Positions 33,837 through 43,247 of a stretch of DNA of 64,000 nt are shown one piece after another. How positions within the stretch are numbered: position 1 is the stretch's first letter; each line of letters begins with the position of its first letter. The position numbers were made by a program, and so were the translations under genes. This stretch comes from Polaribacter sejongensis (GTDB lineage Bacteria > Bacteroidota > Bacteroidia > Flavobacteriales > Flavobacteriaceae): positions 1,929,501 to 1,993,500 of the forward strand of contig NZ_CP150667.1 of assembly GCF_038024065.1 (NCBI RefSeq). Reading direction: 5' to 3'. The notes below the pieces were generated by a model. That model saw only the letters and a program-made list of their open reading frames with translations. It had not been told where the DNA came from and searched no databases.

Positions 33837-36800
33837 ATGCTTAAATTTGTAGCTCTTTTAAAAAAGCATTTCAGAAGGATGAAAAAAATTATTAGTATTC
33901 TCTACTCGACTCGTTTAATGGCCGTTTTATTTATCCTTTTTGCGGTTGCAATGGGAGTTGCAACATTTATAGAAAACGATTTTGGCACACAAACCTCTAA
34001 AGCACTCGTTTATAACACCTGGTGGTTTGAACTAATTATGCTGTTATTTGTTATTAATTTCTTTGGTAACATTTTTAGATACAGATTGTATAAAAAAGAA
34101 AAATGGGCCGTTTTAATGTTTCATTTATCCTTTTTATTAATTCTTATTGGTGCAGGCGTAACTCGTTATATTGGTTACGAAGGTATAATGTTGATTAAAG
34201 AAGGTGAATCTACCAATAAATTTTTATCTGAGACTACTTACTTAAACGCAATTGTAGATAATAATAAGGTACAGAAGCCAGAAATAAACAAACCAATGCT
34301 GTTATCTGCTTGGGGTAAAAACTCTTGGTCTTACTCAGATCATTTTAAAACCGAAGACACAGAACAAGATTTTAGTTTTGAGCTTGTTGAATATATTCCT
34401 TGGGCTGAAAGAAAATTAGTTGAAGATGAAAATGGAGTTGAACATTTGTTTTTTGTAGAATCTTCTGAAGGTGGTCGTCATGAACATTGGATTCAAAAAG
34501 GGACGATTCAAAATATTCATGGCGTTTTAGTTGGCTATAATGCTGAGGGAGATAATGCTTCTATCAACTTTATGGAAGAAGATGGAAACTTAAAAATGGT
34601 TTCTAAAGATGATGGTGATTGGTTTAGAATGGCAGACCAGAAAAAGGGTAATATTGTAAAAGACTCTGTTCAAAACTTTCAATATTTAACATTACACAAT
34701 GTTTCTGGATTGCAATTTGTAATTCCAAGACCTTCAGAAAAGGGTATAATGAAAACGACTAGTGGTCCAAAAGACGATAAAAAATTAGATGTTGTTGTTG
34801 TTGATATTACAAGTAATGGCCAAACAGAAAGAGTAGAATTAACGGGAGGTAAATTTAACTCTCAAGGTTCTAAAGAAGTTACTGTTGGAGGACTAAATTT
34901 TAGAGTATTATATGGTGCAAAAATTTTAGAAACACCCTTTTTAGTGAAATTAAATGACTTTCAATTAGAAAAATACCCAGGATCTGAAAGTGCTGCATCT
35001 TACGCTAGTGAAGTAACCGTAATAGATGGAGATGAATCTTTTGATTATAGAATATTTATGAATCACATTTTAGACCACAAAGGCTATAAATTCTTCCAAT
35101 CTAGTTACGACTTATCTGGACCAGTAGAGGAGACACATCTTTCTGTAAATCATGATTTTTTAGGAACATTTATTACTTACTTAGGTTATTCTTTCTTATA
35201 CACAGGTTTAATCTGTATTCTATTCGCAAAACACACGAGATTTAGTCACCTAAAAGAATCTTTAAAGAAAATCAGAAAGAAAAAGGCTACCCTATCTATT
35301 GTAGCAACATTACTACTTTCTAGTTTTAGTTTTGCTCAAGAAACACCACACGCTCCGCATGAACCGAATCAAATTACAAACCAACAAATAGACTCTCTAT
35401 TACAAGCTAATATAGTTGATATTAAACATGCCGAGAGTTTTAATAAATTGGTTATTCAAGATGCTGGAGGTAGAATGAAGCCGGCACATACTTTTTCTTC
35501 TGAATTGGTTAGAAAAGTAAGTAAAGAAGAAACTTTTAAAGGAATGCAACCTAGTCAGGTTTTACTATCTATTATAGAAAACCCAAGACTTTGGTTTGAA
35601 GTGCCTATTATATATTTAGAAAAAGGAAATTCAAAAATTAGAGAGGTTTTAAGTTTACCCGTAACCGCTACACACGCTCGTTTATCAGATTTTATTACTC
35701 CAACTGGAGCTTATAAAATAAAAGATGATGTAGCAGAAGCACAAAAGAAAAATATAAAAAATAAATATGAAAACGATTTAATTAAAATTGATAAACGTGT
35801 AGGTTTATTATACAGTGCTATTGGAGGTGGAATTTTACGTATTTACCCAATACCTAATGATGATAATAATACTTGGGTTTCTCAACCAGAAACTTCAACT
35901 GCAGGCTTTAAAGCTACAGACTCGGTATTTGTTAGACAATCGTTACCTGTTTATATTCAACTTTTACAAGAGGCTAAAAAATCTAATGATTACACTAAAG
36001 CAGATCAAATCTTAGATGGTATTAAGAAGTTTCAGAAGAAATTTGGATCAGAAGTATACCCTTCACAAAATAGAATTGACTTAGAAATCACTTATAATAA
36101 ATGGGAAATTTTCACAAAAACTTCTGTATTATATATGATTTTAGGATTGTTATTAATATTTATTGAGATATTAAAAATATTCTATTATAAATCTAAAGTA
36201 CTAGGTTATATTGTTAAAGGACTTATTGCATTAACAATTTTAAGCTTCCTATTTCATACGTTTGGATTAGCCTCTAGATGGTATATAAGTGGAAATGCAC
36301 CTTGGAGTAATGCTTATGAATCTATTATTTATGTTGCTTGGGCAACCATGTTATTTGGGTTGTTTTTAGGAAAAAAATCGACTTTAACCATTGGTGCAAC
36401 TACTTTTTTAGCAGCTATTATTCTGTTTTTTGCACATCAAAACTGGTTAGATCCTGCAATTGCTAACTTACAACCTGTTTTAAATTCTTGGTGGTTAATG
36501 GTGCACGTGTCTATTATTGTAGCTAGTTATGGTCCTTTCTCTTTAGCAATGATTTTAGGTATTGTTTCTTTAATTCTTATTGTTTTTACTACCGAGAAAA
36601 ACAAGAAAAGAATGGATCTTAATATTAAAGAGTTAACTATTATTAATGAAATGGCCATTAGTGTTGGTTTGGTTATGTTAACTATTGGTAACTTTTTAGG
36701 AGGTATGTGGGCCAACGAAAGCTGGGGACGTTATTGGGGTTGGGATCCAAAGGAAACTTGGGCTCTAATTTCTATCATGGTATATGCTTTTGTTCTACAC

Positions 36801-37034
36801 ATGCGTTTAATACCTGGTTTACGTAGTCGATTAGCGTTTAGTTTTGCTTCTGCTTTTTCTTATTTAGCCATAATGATGACCTATTTTGGAGTGAACTTCT
36901 ATTTATCTGGTTTGCATTCTTATGCAAGTGGAGACAAGGCTGTAACACCTAGAGAGGCTTATATTTATATTGGTGCATTAGTTTTACTTACAGTTTTAGC
37001 ATCCTTTAAATACAAGAAATACTTTAAAAAGTAA
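33837..37034 (+). CDS. ccsBA: Cytochrome c synthase, ResB-CcsA (CcsBA) fusion
   Basis: 1065 aa. The N-terminal half (to about 480) is ResB/CcsB-like, with membrane helices (STRLMAVLFILFAVAMGVA, WWFELIMLLFVINFFGN, LSFLLILIGAGVTRYIG) and a large periplasmic domain. A middle periplasmic section at about 490-760 is unusually long. The C-terminal 300 residues are CcsA with many helices and the WWD haem motif WGRYWGWDPKETWA plus conserved histidines. It transports haem and attaches it to apocytochromes c in system II. Fused CcsBA is usual in Bacteroidota. A second Met at residue 15 (MKKIISIL) is an alternative start. Confidence 0.95.
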   Translation: MLKFVALLKKHFRRMKKIISILYSTRLMAVLFILFAVAMGVATFIENDFGTQTSKALVYNTWWFELIMLLFVINFFGNIFRYRLYKKEKWAVLMFHLSFLLILIGAGVTRYIGYEGIMLIKEGESTNKFLSETTYLNAIVDNNKVQKPEINKPMLLSAWGKNSWSYSDHFKTEDTEQDFSFELVEYIPWAERKLVEDENGVEHLFFVESSEGGRHEHWIQKGTIQNIHGVLVGYNAEGDNASINFMEEDGNLKMVSKDDGDWFRMADQKKGNIVKDSVQNFQYLTLHNVSGLQFVIPRPSEKGIMKTTSGPKDDKKLDVVVVDITSNGQTERVELTGGKFNSQGSKEVTVGGLNFRVLYGAKILETPFLVKLNDFQLEKYPGSESAASYASEVTVIDGDESFDYRIFMNHILDHKGYKFFQSSYDLSGPVEETHLSVNHDFLGTFITYLGYSFLYTGLICILFAKHTRFSHLKESLKKIRKKKATLSIVATLLLSSFSFAQETPHAPHEPNQITNQQIDSLLQANIVDIKHAESFNKLVIQDAGGRMKPAHTFSSELVRKVSKEETFKGMQPSQVLLSIIENPRLWFEVPIIYLEKGNSKIREVLSLPVTATHARLSDFITPTGAYKIKDDVAEAQKKNIKNKYENDLIKIDKRVGLLYSAIGGGILRIYPIPNDDNNTWVSQPETSTAGFKATDSVFVRQSLPVYIQLLQEAKKSNDYTKADQILDGIKKFQKKFGSEVYPSQNRIDLEITYNKWEIFTKTSVLYMILGLLLIFIEILKIFYYKSKVLGYIVKGLIALTILSFLFHTFGLASRWYISGNAPWSNAYESIIYVAWATMLFGLFLGKKSTLTIGATTFLAAIILFFAHQNWLDPAIANLQPVLNSWWLMVHVSIIVASYGPFSLAMILGIVSLILIVFTTEKNKKRMDLNIKELTIINEMAISVGLVMLTIGNFLGGMWANESWGRYWGWDPKETWALISIMVYAFVLHMRLIPGLRSRLAFSFASAFSYLAIMMTYFGVNFYLSGLHSYASGDKAVTPREAYIYIGALVLLTVLASFKYKKYFKK

Positions 37035-37056
37035 CACATAATTTAGCAATAAAATG

Positions 37057-37064
37057 TACTTTTG
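37057..37064 (+). promoter_or_regulatory. Promoter -7 box for the small TPR protein gene
   Basis: TACTTTTG is an exact TAnnTTTG match 30 bp before the ATG at 37094. No TTG sits at the expected -33 distance, so it is a partial promoter call. Confidence 0.4.
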
Positions 37065-37093
37065 CAACTGATTTAATAACAATAAAAAACAAT

Positions 37094-37609
37094 ATGTTTC
37101 ATAAAAATATAAAATTAATTTTAGCTGGTTTAATAACAGCTTTCGCGGTGTATCAATTTACCTTAGGTAATATAATGAACGGAATTTCGATCTTACTTTT
37201 GGCAGGGATTTTTGTATTATTCTATTTTAAAAACGAATTTATTTTACTTGCTTTTTTACAATTACGTAAGCAAAATTTTGAAGGAACTAAAAAATGGTTA
37301 GGATATATTAAAAACCCAGAAGCTGCATTAATTGTTAAGCAACAAGGTTATTTTAATTATTTACATGGTATTATATTAAGTCAGACCAATATTACACAAG
37401 CAGAAAAATTTCTACGTAAAGCAGTAAAAATAGGTTTACCTATGGATCATGATTTAGCAATGGCTAAATTGCAGTTAGCTGGTATTGCAATGACAAAAAG
37501 ACGTAAACGTGAAGCAACTAACTTAATGGCTGAAGCTAAAAAATTAGACAAACATGGTATGTTAAAAGACCAAATGAAGATGATGAAAGATCAGATGAAA
37601 AAAATCTAA
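37094..37609 (+). CDS. Membrane protein with TPR-like cytoplasmic domain
   Basis: 171 aa. Two N-terminal helices (IKLILAGLITAFAVYQFTL, ISILLLAGIFVLFYF), then helical repeats (YFNYLHGIILSQTNITQAE, FLRKAVKIGLPMDHDLAMAK) that resemble TPR, and a Lys/Met-rich end (KDQMKMMKDQMKKI). The family is not named here. It follows ccsBA after 60 bp and has its own -7 box. Its 3' end plus terminator is tandemly duplicated downstream. Confidence 0.8.
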   Translation: MFHKNIKLILAGLITAFAVYQFTLGNIMNGISILLLAGIFVLFYFKNEFILLAFLQLRKQNFEGTKKWLGYIKNPEAALIVKQQGYFNYLHGIILSQTNITQAEKFLRKAVKIGLPMDHDLAMAKLQLAGIAMTKRRKREATNLMAEAKKLDKHGMLKDQMKMMKDQMKKI

Positions 37610-37633
37610 TACTTTCATTTTACTGATATAAAG

Positions 37634-37659
37634 AAATCCGCTATTTAGCGGATTTTTTT
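37634..37659 (+). terminator. Terminator of the TPR gene
   Basis: AAATCCGCTA pairs with TAGCGGATTT and runs into T7. It lies 25 bp after the stop. Confidence 0.85.
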
Positions 37660-37685
37660 ATGACTTATAATTATTATAATTAAAA

Positions 37686-37880
37686 GGTATTGCAGTAAAA
37701 AAAAGACACAACCGTGAGGCAACTAACTTGATAGGCTGAAGGTGAAAAACTAGACAAACACGGTATATTAAAAGACTAAATGGAGATAATGAAAGACCCG
37801 ATAAAAATCTAATACTTTCTTTTTCTCCTTTACTGATATAAAAAAAATCCGCTGTTTAGCGGATTTTTTTATGACTTATA
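37686..37880 (+). pseudogene. Degenerate tandem copy of the TPR gene 3' end plus terminator
   Basis: This 195-bp stretch matches 37481-37669 (last ~130 bp of the TPR gene, its stop, the spacer and terminator). Shared runs include GGTATTGCA, CAACTAACTTGATAGGCTGA versus its parent with ATGG, AATCTAATACTTTC, ACTGATATAAA and AATCCGCT-GTTT-AGCGGATTT. Point changes and small indels create stops (such as TGATAG) so it cannot encode the C-terminus. There is no start. It is a dead tandem duplication that also duplicates the terminator. Confidence 0.85.
37842..37870 (+). terminator. Second, duplicated terminator
   Basis: AAAAATCCGCT-GTTT-AGCGGATTTTT with T7 at the end; the copy of the 37634-37659 terminator. 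The stem is kept whereas the copied coding sequence is decayed. Confidence 0.8.
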
Positions 37881-37946
37881 TGTACTTATTATTTTCATAT
37901 TAAAACTTCTAACAGCCTATTTAAACAGAAAGCTGATAAGATTGTT

Positions 37947-38056
37947 TAGCCCTGATTGAACCTTTCGTCAAGCTCAAGACAAGCTATTGGTTTGAGCTCT
38001 TTTTTATTCCTTTTTAGGATAAAAAAAGCGAGTAGTAAAAGCAGGAAATAGCTTCT
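37947..38056. repeat. Structured intergenic element, type 1 (TAGCCCTGATTGAA...GCAGGAAATAGCT)
   Basis: Begins TAGCCCTGATTGAA and ends AGCAGGAAATAGCT. Ends can pair: AGC with GCT (outer) and CCTG with CAGG (inner), with AAATA bulged on the 3' side. The middle has two hairpins, AGCTCAA/TTTGAGCT and TTTTTTAT-CCT/AGGATAAAAAA. I recall this sequence as a multicopy intergenic repeat in Flavobacteriaceae; the copy count in this genome cannot be seen here. Confidence 0.55.
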
Positions 38057-38099
38057 AAAAAAACAGAAAAAAACACTGCTACTACAAGCTAAACCTTAA

Positions 38100-39707
38100 C
38101 TATTTTAATCTAGTTAAACTTAAGTCATTATTATACTTTACAATAAATAAACCTTTGTTTTCTGTGACACCACCAGACTTGTCGGTATAATCAAACTTAC
38201 TTTCTATTCTAAAAGAAGCACCTTCTTTAAACGTGTCTTTTAAATCATCTCCAGAAGCCAATCGAATTAAAACATCGTAAGTAATATCAAAACCTTTGGT
38301 TGCAGAAAATGAAGGCAACGCATTGTTTTTTCGAGAATACTGATTGTTAAATTGTTGTGTTGAAATTGAAGCTTCACTTACATACTCATCACTTACATAC
38401 GTTAAATTAACTTTTGCTAATTTTAGATTTGCAATTTTATCAAAAGCATCTCCTTTGTTGTAGGTAAATAATTGAACGTTTGTATTATCTGGTAAACTAA
38501 TTAAACTATTTATAGCACCTGCAACTAAAATAGTGTTATCAGAAGTTAAAACAACCCAATTATTCTGATTTGGTTTTAAGATTTCTAAAAAACGATTTTT
38601 AGCAATATATCCCTTTGAAGGTTTTAAAACATGAACAACCGTAATAGAATCATGAGATTGTAATGACTGTTTTATGGCAGCATTAGAAATATTTGATTCA
38701 TATTCTCCATCTCCTACTAAAATTAAATTACCAGTTGTAAAATTGTCTTTTATGTACGTAACTAATTCGTCTCTAAAAACTTTTTTCTCTGGTGATGTTT
38801 TAATCAATTTTGAAGCAGTAAATTTAGATTGCTTGGTAGAATAAAAAGGAAAAACAACAGGTACATTTAACCTATTTGCCACCAATTCTGCCTCTTCCGA
38901 ATACAAAGGACCAATTACTACATCATTCTTATTCAGGTTATTTTCAGACAAAATTGTTTTAATCTTTGTACTATTACTTCCTGTATCAAAGACATTTAAC
39001 TCAATGTTAACTCCTTGACTTCTTAAAGAGTCTACGGCAATTTGTGCACCTAAATAAAAGTCTGTAACCATATCTGCCAATTTGCTCTTCTGAAAAATAT
39101 CTTTTGACGTAGAAGATCTATATTCATCAGCTCTAAAAGGTAGTAATAAGGCCGCTTTTAAATGAATTTTAGAATCAATTACATCTTCATAGATATTGTT
39201 TTCGATAACAACTTCTCCTTCTTCAATGGCTTTTATTTTAATAATCTGCCCCACTTTTAAACCTTCTGTTAAAACAGGGTTAAGTGTTGTCAACTCTTCT
39301 TGAGTCACATTATAAAAACGAGTTAAACTATAAAAAGTATCTCCTTTTTTAACTTCATAAACAACAAAGTTCTTTTTAAGTTCATCTATAAGCTCCTCCT
39401 TTTTTTCTTTTACAGTAGCTTCTTTGTCTTTAGCACCGGTTGCAACAACTTCTACCGTTTTATCTTTGGTAGAAGTTGTTGCTTTTATTTTTTTATTAGG
39501 GATTACAATAACAGAATTTACTGCTGGATTGCTTCCCACATCTGGGTTTAATCGCAGTAAATCTTTGGTGTTCATATTAAATCTCTGAGCAATACCGCTC
39601 ATTGTTTCCCCCTCTTTTACTTTATACTGAACGTATTTACTTTGTTGACCGCAAGAAACGGTAAACGTTAAAATACATAGAAATACAATAAACTTTACAT
39701 GTTTCAT
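38100..39707 (-). CDS. LysM-repeat lipoprotein with periplasmic-binding (LIV-BP-like) domain
   Basis: 535 aa from ATG 39707, which gives a clean lipoprotein signal (MKHVKFIVFLCILTFTVSCG); two earlier ATGs (39713, 39722) overlap the guaA stop. Two LysM domains (QYKVKEGETMSGIAQRFN at about 25-70 and YEVKKGDTFYSLTRFYNVT at about 115-160) bind peptidoglycan. The rest is a type 1 periplasmic-binding fold (VVIGPLYSEEAELVANRLNV, VILPFRAD-like), as in receptor/LpoA-type proteins. Possible cell-wall synthesis activator or nutrient sensor. It is coupled to guaA by overlap. Confidence 0.88.
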   Translation of the reverse strand: MKHVKFIVFLCILTFTVSCGQQSKYVQYKVKEGETMSGIAQRFNMNTKDLLRLNPDVGSNPAVNSVIVIPNKKIKATTSTKDKTVEVVATGAKDKEATVKEKKEELIDELKKNFVVYEVKKGDTFYSLTRFYNVTQEELTTLNPVLTEGLKVGQIIKIKAIEEGEVVIENNIYEDVIDSKIHLKAALLLPFRADEYRSSTSKDIFQKSKLADMVTDFYLGAQIAVDSLRSQGVNIELNVFDTGSNSTKIKTILSENNLNKNDVVIGPLYSEEAELVANRLNVPVVFPFYSTKQSKFTASKLIKTSPEKKVFRDELVTYIKDNFTTGNLILVGDGEYESNISNAAIKQSLQSHDSITVVHVLKPSKGYIAKNRFLEILKPNQNNWVVLTSDNTILVAGAINSLISLPDNTNVQLFTYNKGDAFDKIANLKLAKVNLTYVSDEYVSEASISTQQFNNQYSRKNNALPSFSATKGFDITYDVLIRLASGDDLKDTFKEGASFRIESKFDYTDKSGGVTENKGLFIVKYNNDLSLTRLK

Positions 39708-39712
39708 ATACA

Positions 39713-41248
39713 TTACTCCCATTCTATAGTTGCAGGTGGTTTAGAGCTAATATCATAAACAACTCTATTTACACCTTTTACTTGATTTATTATTTTATTA
39801 GATGTTTTTTGCAAAAATTCATAAGGTAAGTTCACCCAATCTGCCGTCATTCCATCTGTACTTTCTACTGCTCTTAAAGCCACTACTTTTTCATAAGTTC
39901 TTTCATCTCCCATAACTCCTACAGAGTTTACCGGAAGTAACATAGCTCCTGCTTGCCAAACTTTATCATACAAACCGTCTTCTTTTAAACCGTTTATAAA
40001 AATAGCATCTACTTCTTGCAAAATTCTTACTTTTTCTGCCGTAATATCTCCTAAAATACGAATCCCTAAACCTGGTCCAGGAAATGGATGACGACCTAAT
40101 AATTCTGGGTCTATCCCCATAGAAGCACCTACTCTTCTAACTTCGTCTTTAAAAATCATTTTTAAAGGCTCTACAATCTTCAATTTCATATAATCTGGTA
40201 AACCTCCCACATTATGATGACTTTTAATAGTTGCAGATGGACCTCCATTTACAGAAACTGACTCAATAACATCAGGATAAATAGTTCCTTGTGCTAGCCA
40301 AGTAACATCTTTAATTTTATGTGCTTCATCATCAAAAACTTCTATAAAAGCATTCCCAATTGCTTTACGTTTTTTCTCTGGATCTGTTAAACCTTCTAAG
40401 GCTTTCAAAAAACGTGCCGATGCATCTACACCTTTAACGTTTAATCCCATACCTTCGTATCTCTTCAATACTGTTTCGAACTCATTTTTACGTAAAAGTC
40501 CGTTATTTACAAAAATACAGTATACGTTTTTACCAATTGCTTTGTTTAACAAAACCGCTGCTACAGAAGAATCTACACCTCCAGAAAGTCCTAAAACTAC
40601 TTTATCATTCCCAACTTTTTCTCTAATTGCTGCTACTGTACTTTCTACAAAAGAATCTGGTGTCCATGTTTGTGCAACACCTGCAATTTTAACTAAAAAG
40701 TTTTCTAATAGTTGTTTACCATCTTTAGAATGGTATACTTCTGGATGAAACTGAATAGCATACGTTTCTTCTCCTTTAATTTTATAAGCCGCATTTTCTA
40801 CGTCTTTAGTACTCGCCAATAACTCACCGTTGGTTGGCAATTCTTTTATAGTGTCTGAATGACTCATCCAAACTTGGCTACCTGCTGAAATGTTATCAAA
40901 AAAAGTTTCATCACTTTTTATATATGATAAATTTGCTCTACCATATTCTCTCGTATTAGAAGGAGCTACTTGTCCGCCTGCAAAATGCGCTAAATATTGC
41001 GCACCATAACAAACAGCTAAAACAGGTTTTTTTCCTCTAATTTCTGATAAATCTGGATGTAAAACATTTTCTCCCCTTACAGAATTTGGGCTACCTGATA
41101 AGATAACTGCTTTAAACTCTGATTGATTTTTTGGTGGATGGTTATAAGGATGAATTTCACAGTAAATGTTTAATTCTCTTACTCTTCTCGCAATTAGCTG
41201 TGTGTATTGCGATCCGAAATCTAAAATAAGTACGTTGTGTTGTTGCAT
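39713..41248 (-). CDS. guaA: GMP synthase (glutamine-hydrolysing)
   Basis: 511 aa from ATG 41248; the upstream TTG at 41254 is not preferred. N-terminal class I glutaminase domain with [15 protein letters not shown], nucleophile [12 protein letters not shown], and His/Glu in [12 protein letters not shown]. The ATP-PPase domain has [15 protein letters not shown], and the C-terminal dimer domain carries [15 protein letters not shown] and ends KPPATIEWE. It aminates XMP to GMP. Complete and standard. Confidence 0.97.
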   Translation of the reverse strand: MQQHNVLILDFGSQYTQLIARRVRELNIYCEIHPYNHPPKNQSEFKAVILSGSPNSVRGENVLHPDLSEIRGKKPVLAVCYGAQYLAHFAGGQVAPSNTREYGRANLSYIKSDETFFDNISAGSQVWMSHSDTIKELPTNGELLASTKDVENAAYKIKGEETYAIQFHPEVYHSKDGKQLLENFLVKIAGVAQTWTPDSFVESTVAAIREKVGNDKVVLGLSGGVDSSVAAVLLNKAIGKNVYCIFVNNGLLRKNEFETVLKRYEGMGLNVKGVDASARFLKALEGLTDPEKKRKAIGNAFIEVFDDEAHKIKDVTWLAQGTIYPDVIESVSVNGGPSATIKSHHNVGGLPDYMKLKIVEPLKMIFKDEVRRVGASMGIDPELLGRHPFPGPGLGIRILGDITAEKVRILQEVDAIFINGLKEDGLYDKVWQAGAMLLPVNSVGVMGDERTYEKVVALRAVESTDGMTADWVNLPYEFLQKTSNKIINQVKGVNRVVYDISSKPPATIEWE

Positions 41249-41251
41249 GCG

Positions 41252-41259
41252 CAAAAATA
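41252..41259 (-). promoter_or_regulatory. Promoter -7 box directly before guaA
   Basis: On the minus strand this is TATTTTTG, an exact TAnnTTTG, ending only 3 bp before the ATG at 41248. With a -7 box here the transcript would start at or very near the start codon, so it might be leaderless. A TTTG lies 22 bp upstream, within the loose spacing range. Confidence 0.4.
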
Positions 41260-41377
41260 ATATATTGATTTGAAATTAAAGCAAAGGACGCAAAGAATTT
41301 TCGTTAAGATTTCAAAGAAAATATAATTGCAATTACTTCTTAATATATCTTGCTATATATTAAAAATAAAGCATAAA

Positions 41378-41408
41378 AAAACTCAAGAAATTTATATTCT
41401 TGAGTTTT
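41378..41408 (-). terminator. Terminator after the KAS-III-like gene
   Basis: AAAACTCAAGAA pairs with TTCTTGAGTTTT around a 7-nt loop, with A-rich left flank that becomes a T-run in minus-strand transcripts. About 75 bp after the stop at 41482. Confidence 0.75.
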
Positions 41409-41481
41409 CTTTTATAAATATTTATGATCTATTGTAAAAACAAACTATCACTTAATATGTTTGCTTGTAAACCTTAATTTT

Positions 41482-42546
41482 TTAAAACTTATAAACGATT
41501 GCATTTATATTCATTCCTGCACCAACAGAAGCAAAAATAACAACATCTCCTTTATTTACTTCTTGATTTTCAATTTCTCCTTTTAAAACTAAATCTAAAA
41601 GCGTAGGCACAGTTGCTACAGAGCTATTACCTAATTTAGTAATACTTAAAGGCATAACACCTTCTGGAACTTTCTTTTTAAACTGTCTAAAGAAGCGCTT
41701 CATAATTGCTTCATCCATTTTTTCATTGGCCTGATGAATGAAAATCTTTTTAACCTCATCTATTTCTACACCAGCTTTATCTAAAGCGAATTTCATAGCT
41801 ACAGGAACATGAACCAAAGCAAATTCATAAATTTTTCTTCCTAGCATTTTTATATATTGCACGTCTTGGTCTACTTCTTTGTTAAAAGAACTTCCGTAGT
41901 GTAAATAATAAGCTTCTTCGTTTGCAAAAGTTTGGGTTGCATGACTCAAAATACCAGCATCAGTTTCTTCCGTAGCTTCTAAAATACAAGCTCCAGCTCC
42001 ATCACTAAAAATCATAGAATCTCTATCGTACTTATCTACCACCCGAGATAAAGTTTCGGCACCAATTACCAAACATTTTTTAGCCATACCCGCTTTTATA
42101 AATGCGTGTGCTTGTATGGTAGCTTCTATCCAACCTGGACAACCAAAAAGAATATCATAGGCTACACAATTAGGGTTTTTAATACCTAATTTATGTTTTA
42201 CTCTTGTAGATAAACTTGGTAATAAATCACTCTGACCTCCACCAGCTTTAACTTCTCCAAAATTATGCGCTATAATAATATAATCTAACTCTTCTTGATC
42301 GATGTTAGCATCTTCAATAGCTTTTTGAGCCGCAAAAAATGCTAAATCAGAAGATGTATATTCTGGTTTTGCATATCTTCTTTCTTCAATACCCGTAATT
42401 GCCTTAAACTTTTCTATAATTACATCGTTATCAGAATTAAAAGGCGAACCATCTTCATTTAAAAAGTGTTCGTTTAAAAAATCTTTATTTTCTTTAGTTA
42501 TAGAAGGAATAAAAGTACCTGTTCCTGTTATTTTTGATGAAATCAT
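41482..42546 (-). CDS. 3-oxoacyl-ACP synthase III-like (KAS III) protein
   Basis: 354 aa thiolase-fold enzyme with the KAS III active site: Cys136 in YDILFGCPGWIEATI, His in IFIHQANEKMDEAI and Asn in KLGNSSVATVPTLL. It condenses acyl groups with malonyl-ACP, either starting fatty acid synthesis or making a special long-chain product; the insert NEHFLNEDGSPFN near residue 24 is unlike E. coli FabH, so a distinct substrate is possible. There is no adjacent fab gene. Confidence 0.9.
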   Translation of the reverse strand: MISSKITGTGTFIPSITKENKDFLNEHFLNEDGSPFNSDNDVIIEKFKAITGIEERRYAKPEYTSSDLAFFAAQKAIEDANIDQEELDYIIIAHNFGEVKAGGGQSDLLPSLSTRVKHKLGIKNPNCVAYDILFGCPGWIEATIQAHAFIKAGMAKKCLVIGAETLSRVVDKYDRDSMIFSDGAGACILEATEETDAGILSHATQTFANEEAYYLHYGSSFNKEVDQDVQYIKMLGRKIYEFALVHVPVAMKFALDKAGVEIDEVKKIFIHQANEKMDEAIMKRFFRQFKKKVPEGVMPLSITKLGNSSVATVPTLLDLVLKGEIENQEVNKGDVVIFASVGAGMNINAIVYKF

Positions 42547-42694
42547 AATTGATATTAAATATTATTTTACTTAAAAAATATTAGCCCTCTAAAGTACGAA
42601 TTTCACTATTAATAGAATTAAAAAATCGTATAAAAAACGATATTCAAAACTACTTTTTGAGGAAAAATATAAATAGAGAAAAATTACGTTTATG

Positions 42695-43075
42695 TTATTG
42701 GTATACGCCCATTTTTAACTCCATAACAGTAGCAATAGACCTCGCTCTGTTCTTCATATTATGTGCCCTTTCTCCTTCAAAATTGTCATCAATAGTTTTA
42801 AAAAAATACGACATCCAAATGGTAAAATGCTCTTTCTTAAAAGCAACAAAAACATTTTTATCTACATGTTTTTTCATCACATTATTCGTATACGTATTGG
42901 TATCGAAAAGAATGTCATTCCAAAAGTCGGAAATCACCTCTAAATGTTCTTCTAAATGGTTTTGTGCAACAATATCCTCAAAAAAAGGAATCATTTTTTT
43001 ATCTGCTAATAACAAGTCGTAAAACTTAGTGATGATATATTTTATATCTTTTCTTGATGAAATATCTGGTTTCAT
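42695..43075 (-). CDS. Group III truncated haemoglobin
   Basis: 126 aa, the usual size. Conserved features: FYDLLLADKKMIPFFEDI, HLEEHLEVISDFWNDILF, the proximal-region VMKKHVDKNVF and EHFTIWMSYFFKTI. It binds haem and O2 or NO; the biological role of group III trHbs is poorly known. It lies alone between the KAS-III gene (downstream) and cdd. Confidence 0.88.
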   Translation of the reverse strand: MKPDISSRKDIKYIITKFYDLLLADKKMIPFFEDIVAQNHLEEHLEVISDFWNDILFDTNTYTNNVMKKHVDKNVFVAFKKEHFTIWMSYFFKTIDDNFEGERAHNMKNRARSIATVMELKMGVYQ

Positions 43076-43144
43076 ATTTTATTTTTTAGAGCGCCTAAAA
43101 GGTTCTTTAAATATTACAAGTGTTTACAAGATTGCTGTTTGCTT

Positions 43145-43239
43145 GCGTTAGGGATTGAAATGACATCGTTTTTTTTAAAGTAAAAAGATAAAGTATTTCG
43201 ACTACGATCAAGATAAATTCCAAGCCCGTTAAAACGCCC
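43145..43239. repeat. Structured intergenic element, type 2 (GCGTTAGGGATTGAAA...AGCCCGTTAAAACGCCC)
   Basis: Starts GCGTTAGGGATTGAAA and ends AGCCCGTTAAAACGCCC. End pairing: GCG with CGC and GGG with CCC, with TTA and GTTAAAA as unpaired linkers. The ATTGAA after the inner stem is shared with the type 1 element. The middle holds a TTTCGACTACG stretch. I recall this as a multicopy flavobacterial intergenic repeat. Confidence 0.55.
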
Positions 43240-43247
43240 AAAAGATA

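Larger units (their letters stand above)
37610..38099. other. Intergenic region with duplicated gene end, two terminators and a repeat element
   Basis: 490 bp after the TPR gene. It holds the real terminator (37634-37659), a degenerate copy of the gene 3' end with its own terminator (37686-37880) and a structured intergenic repeat (37947-38056). No intact gene is present. Confidence 0.6.

Noticed and set aside
42657..43022. 121-codon plus-strand reading opposite the truncated haemoglobin
   Set aside because: The haemoglobin on the minus strand has full family motifs; this is its shadow.
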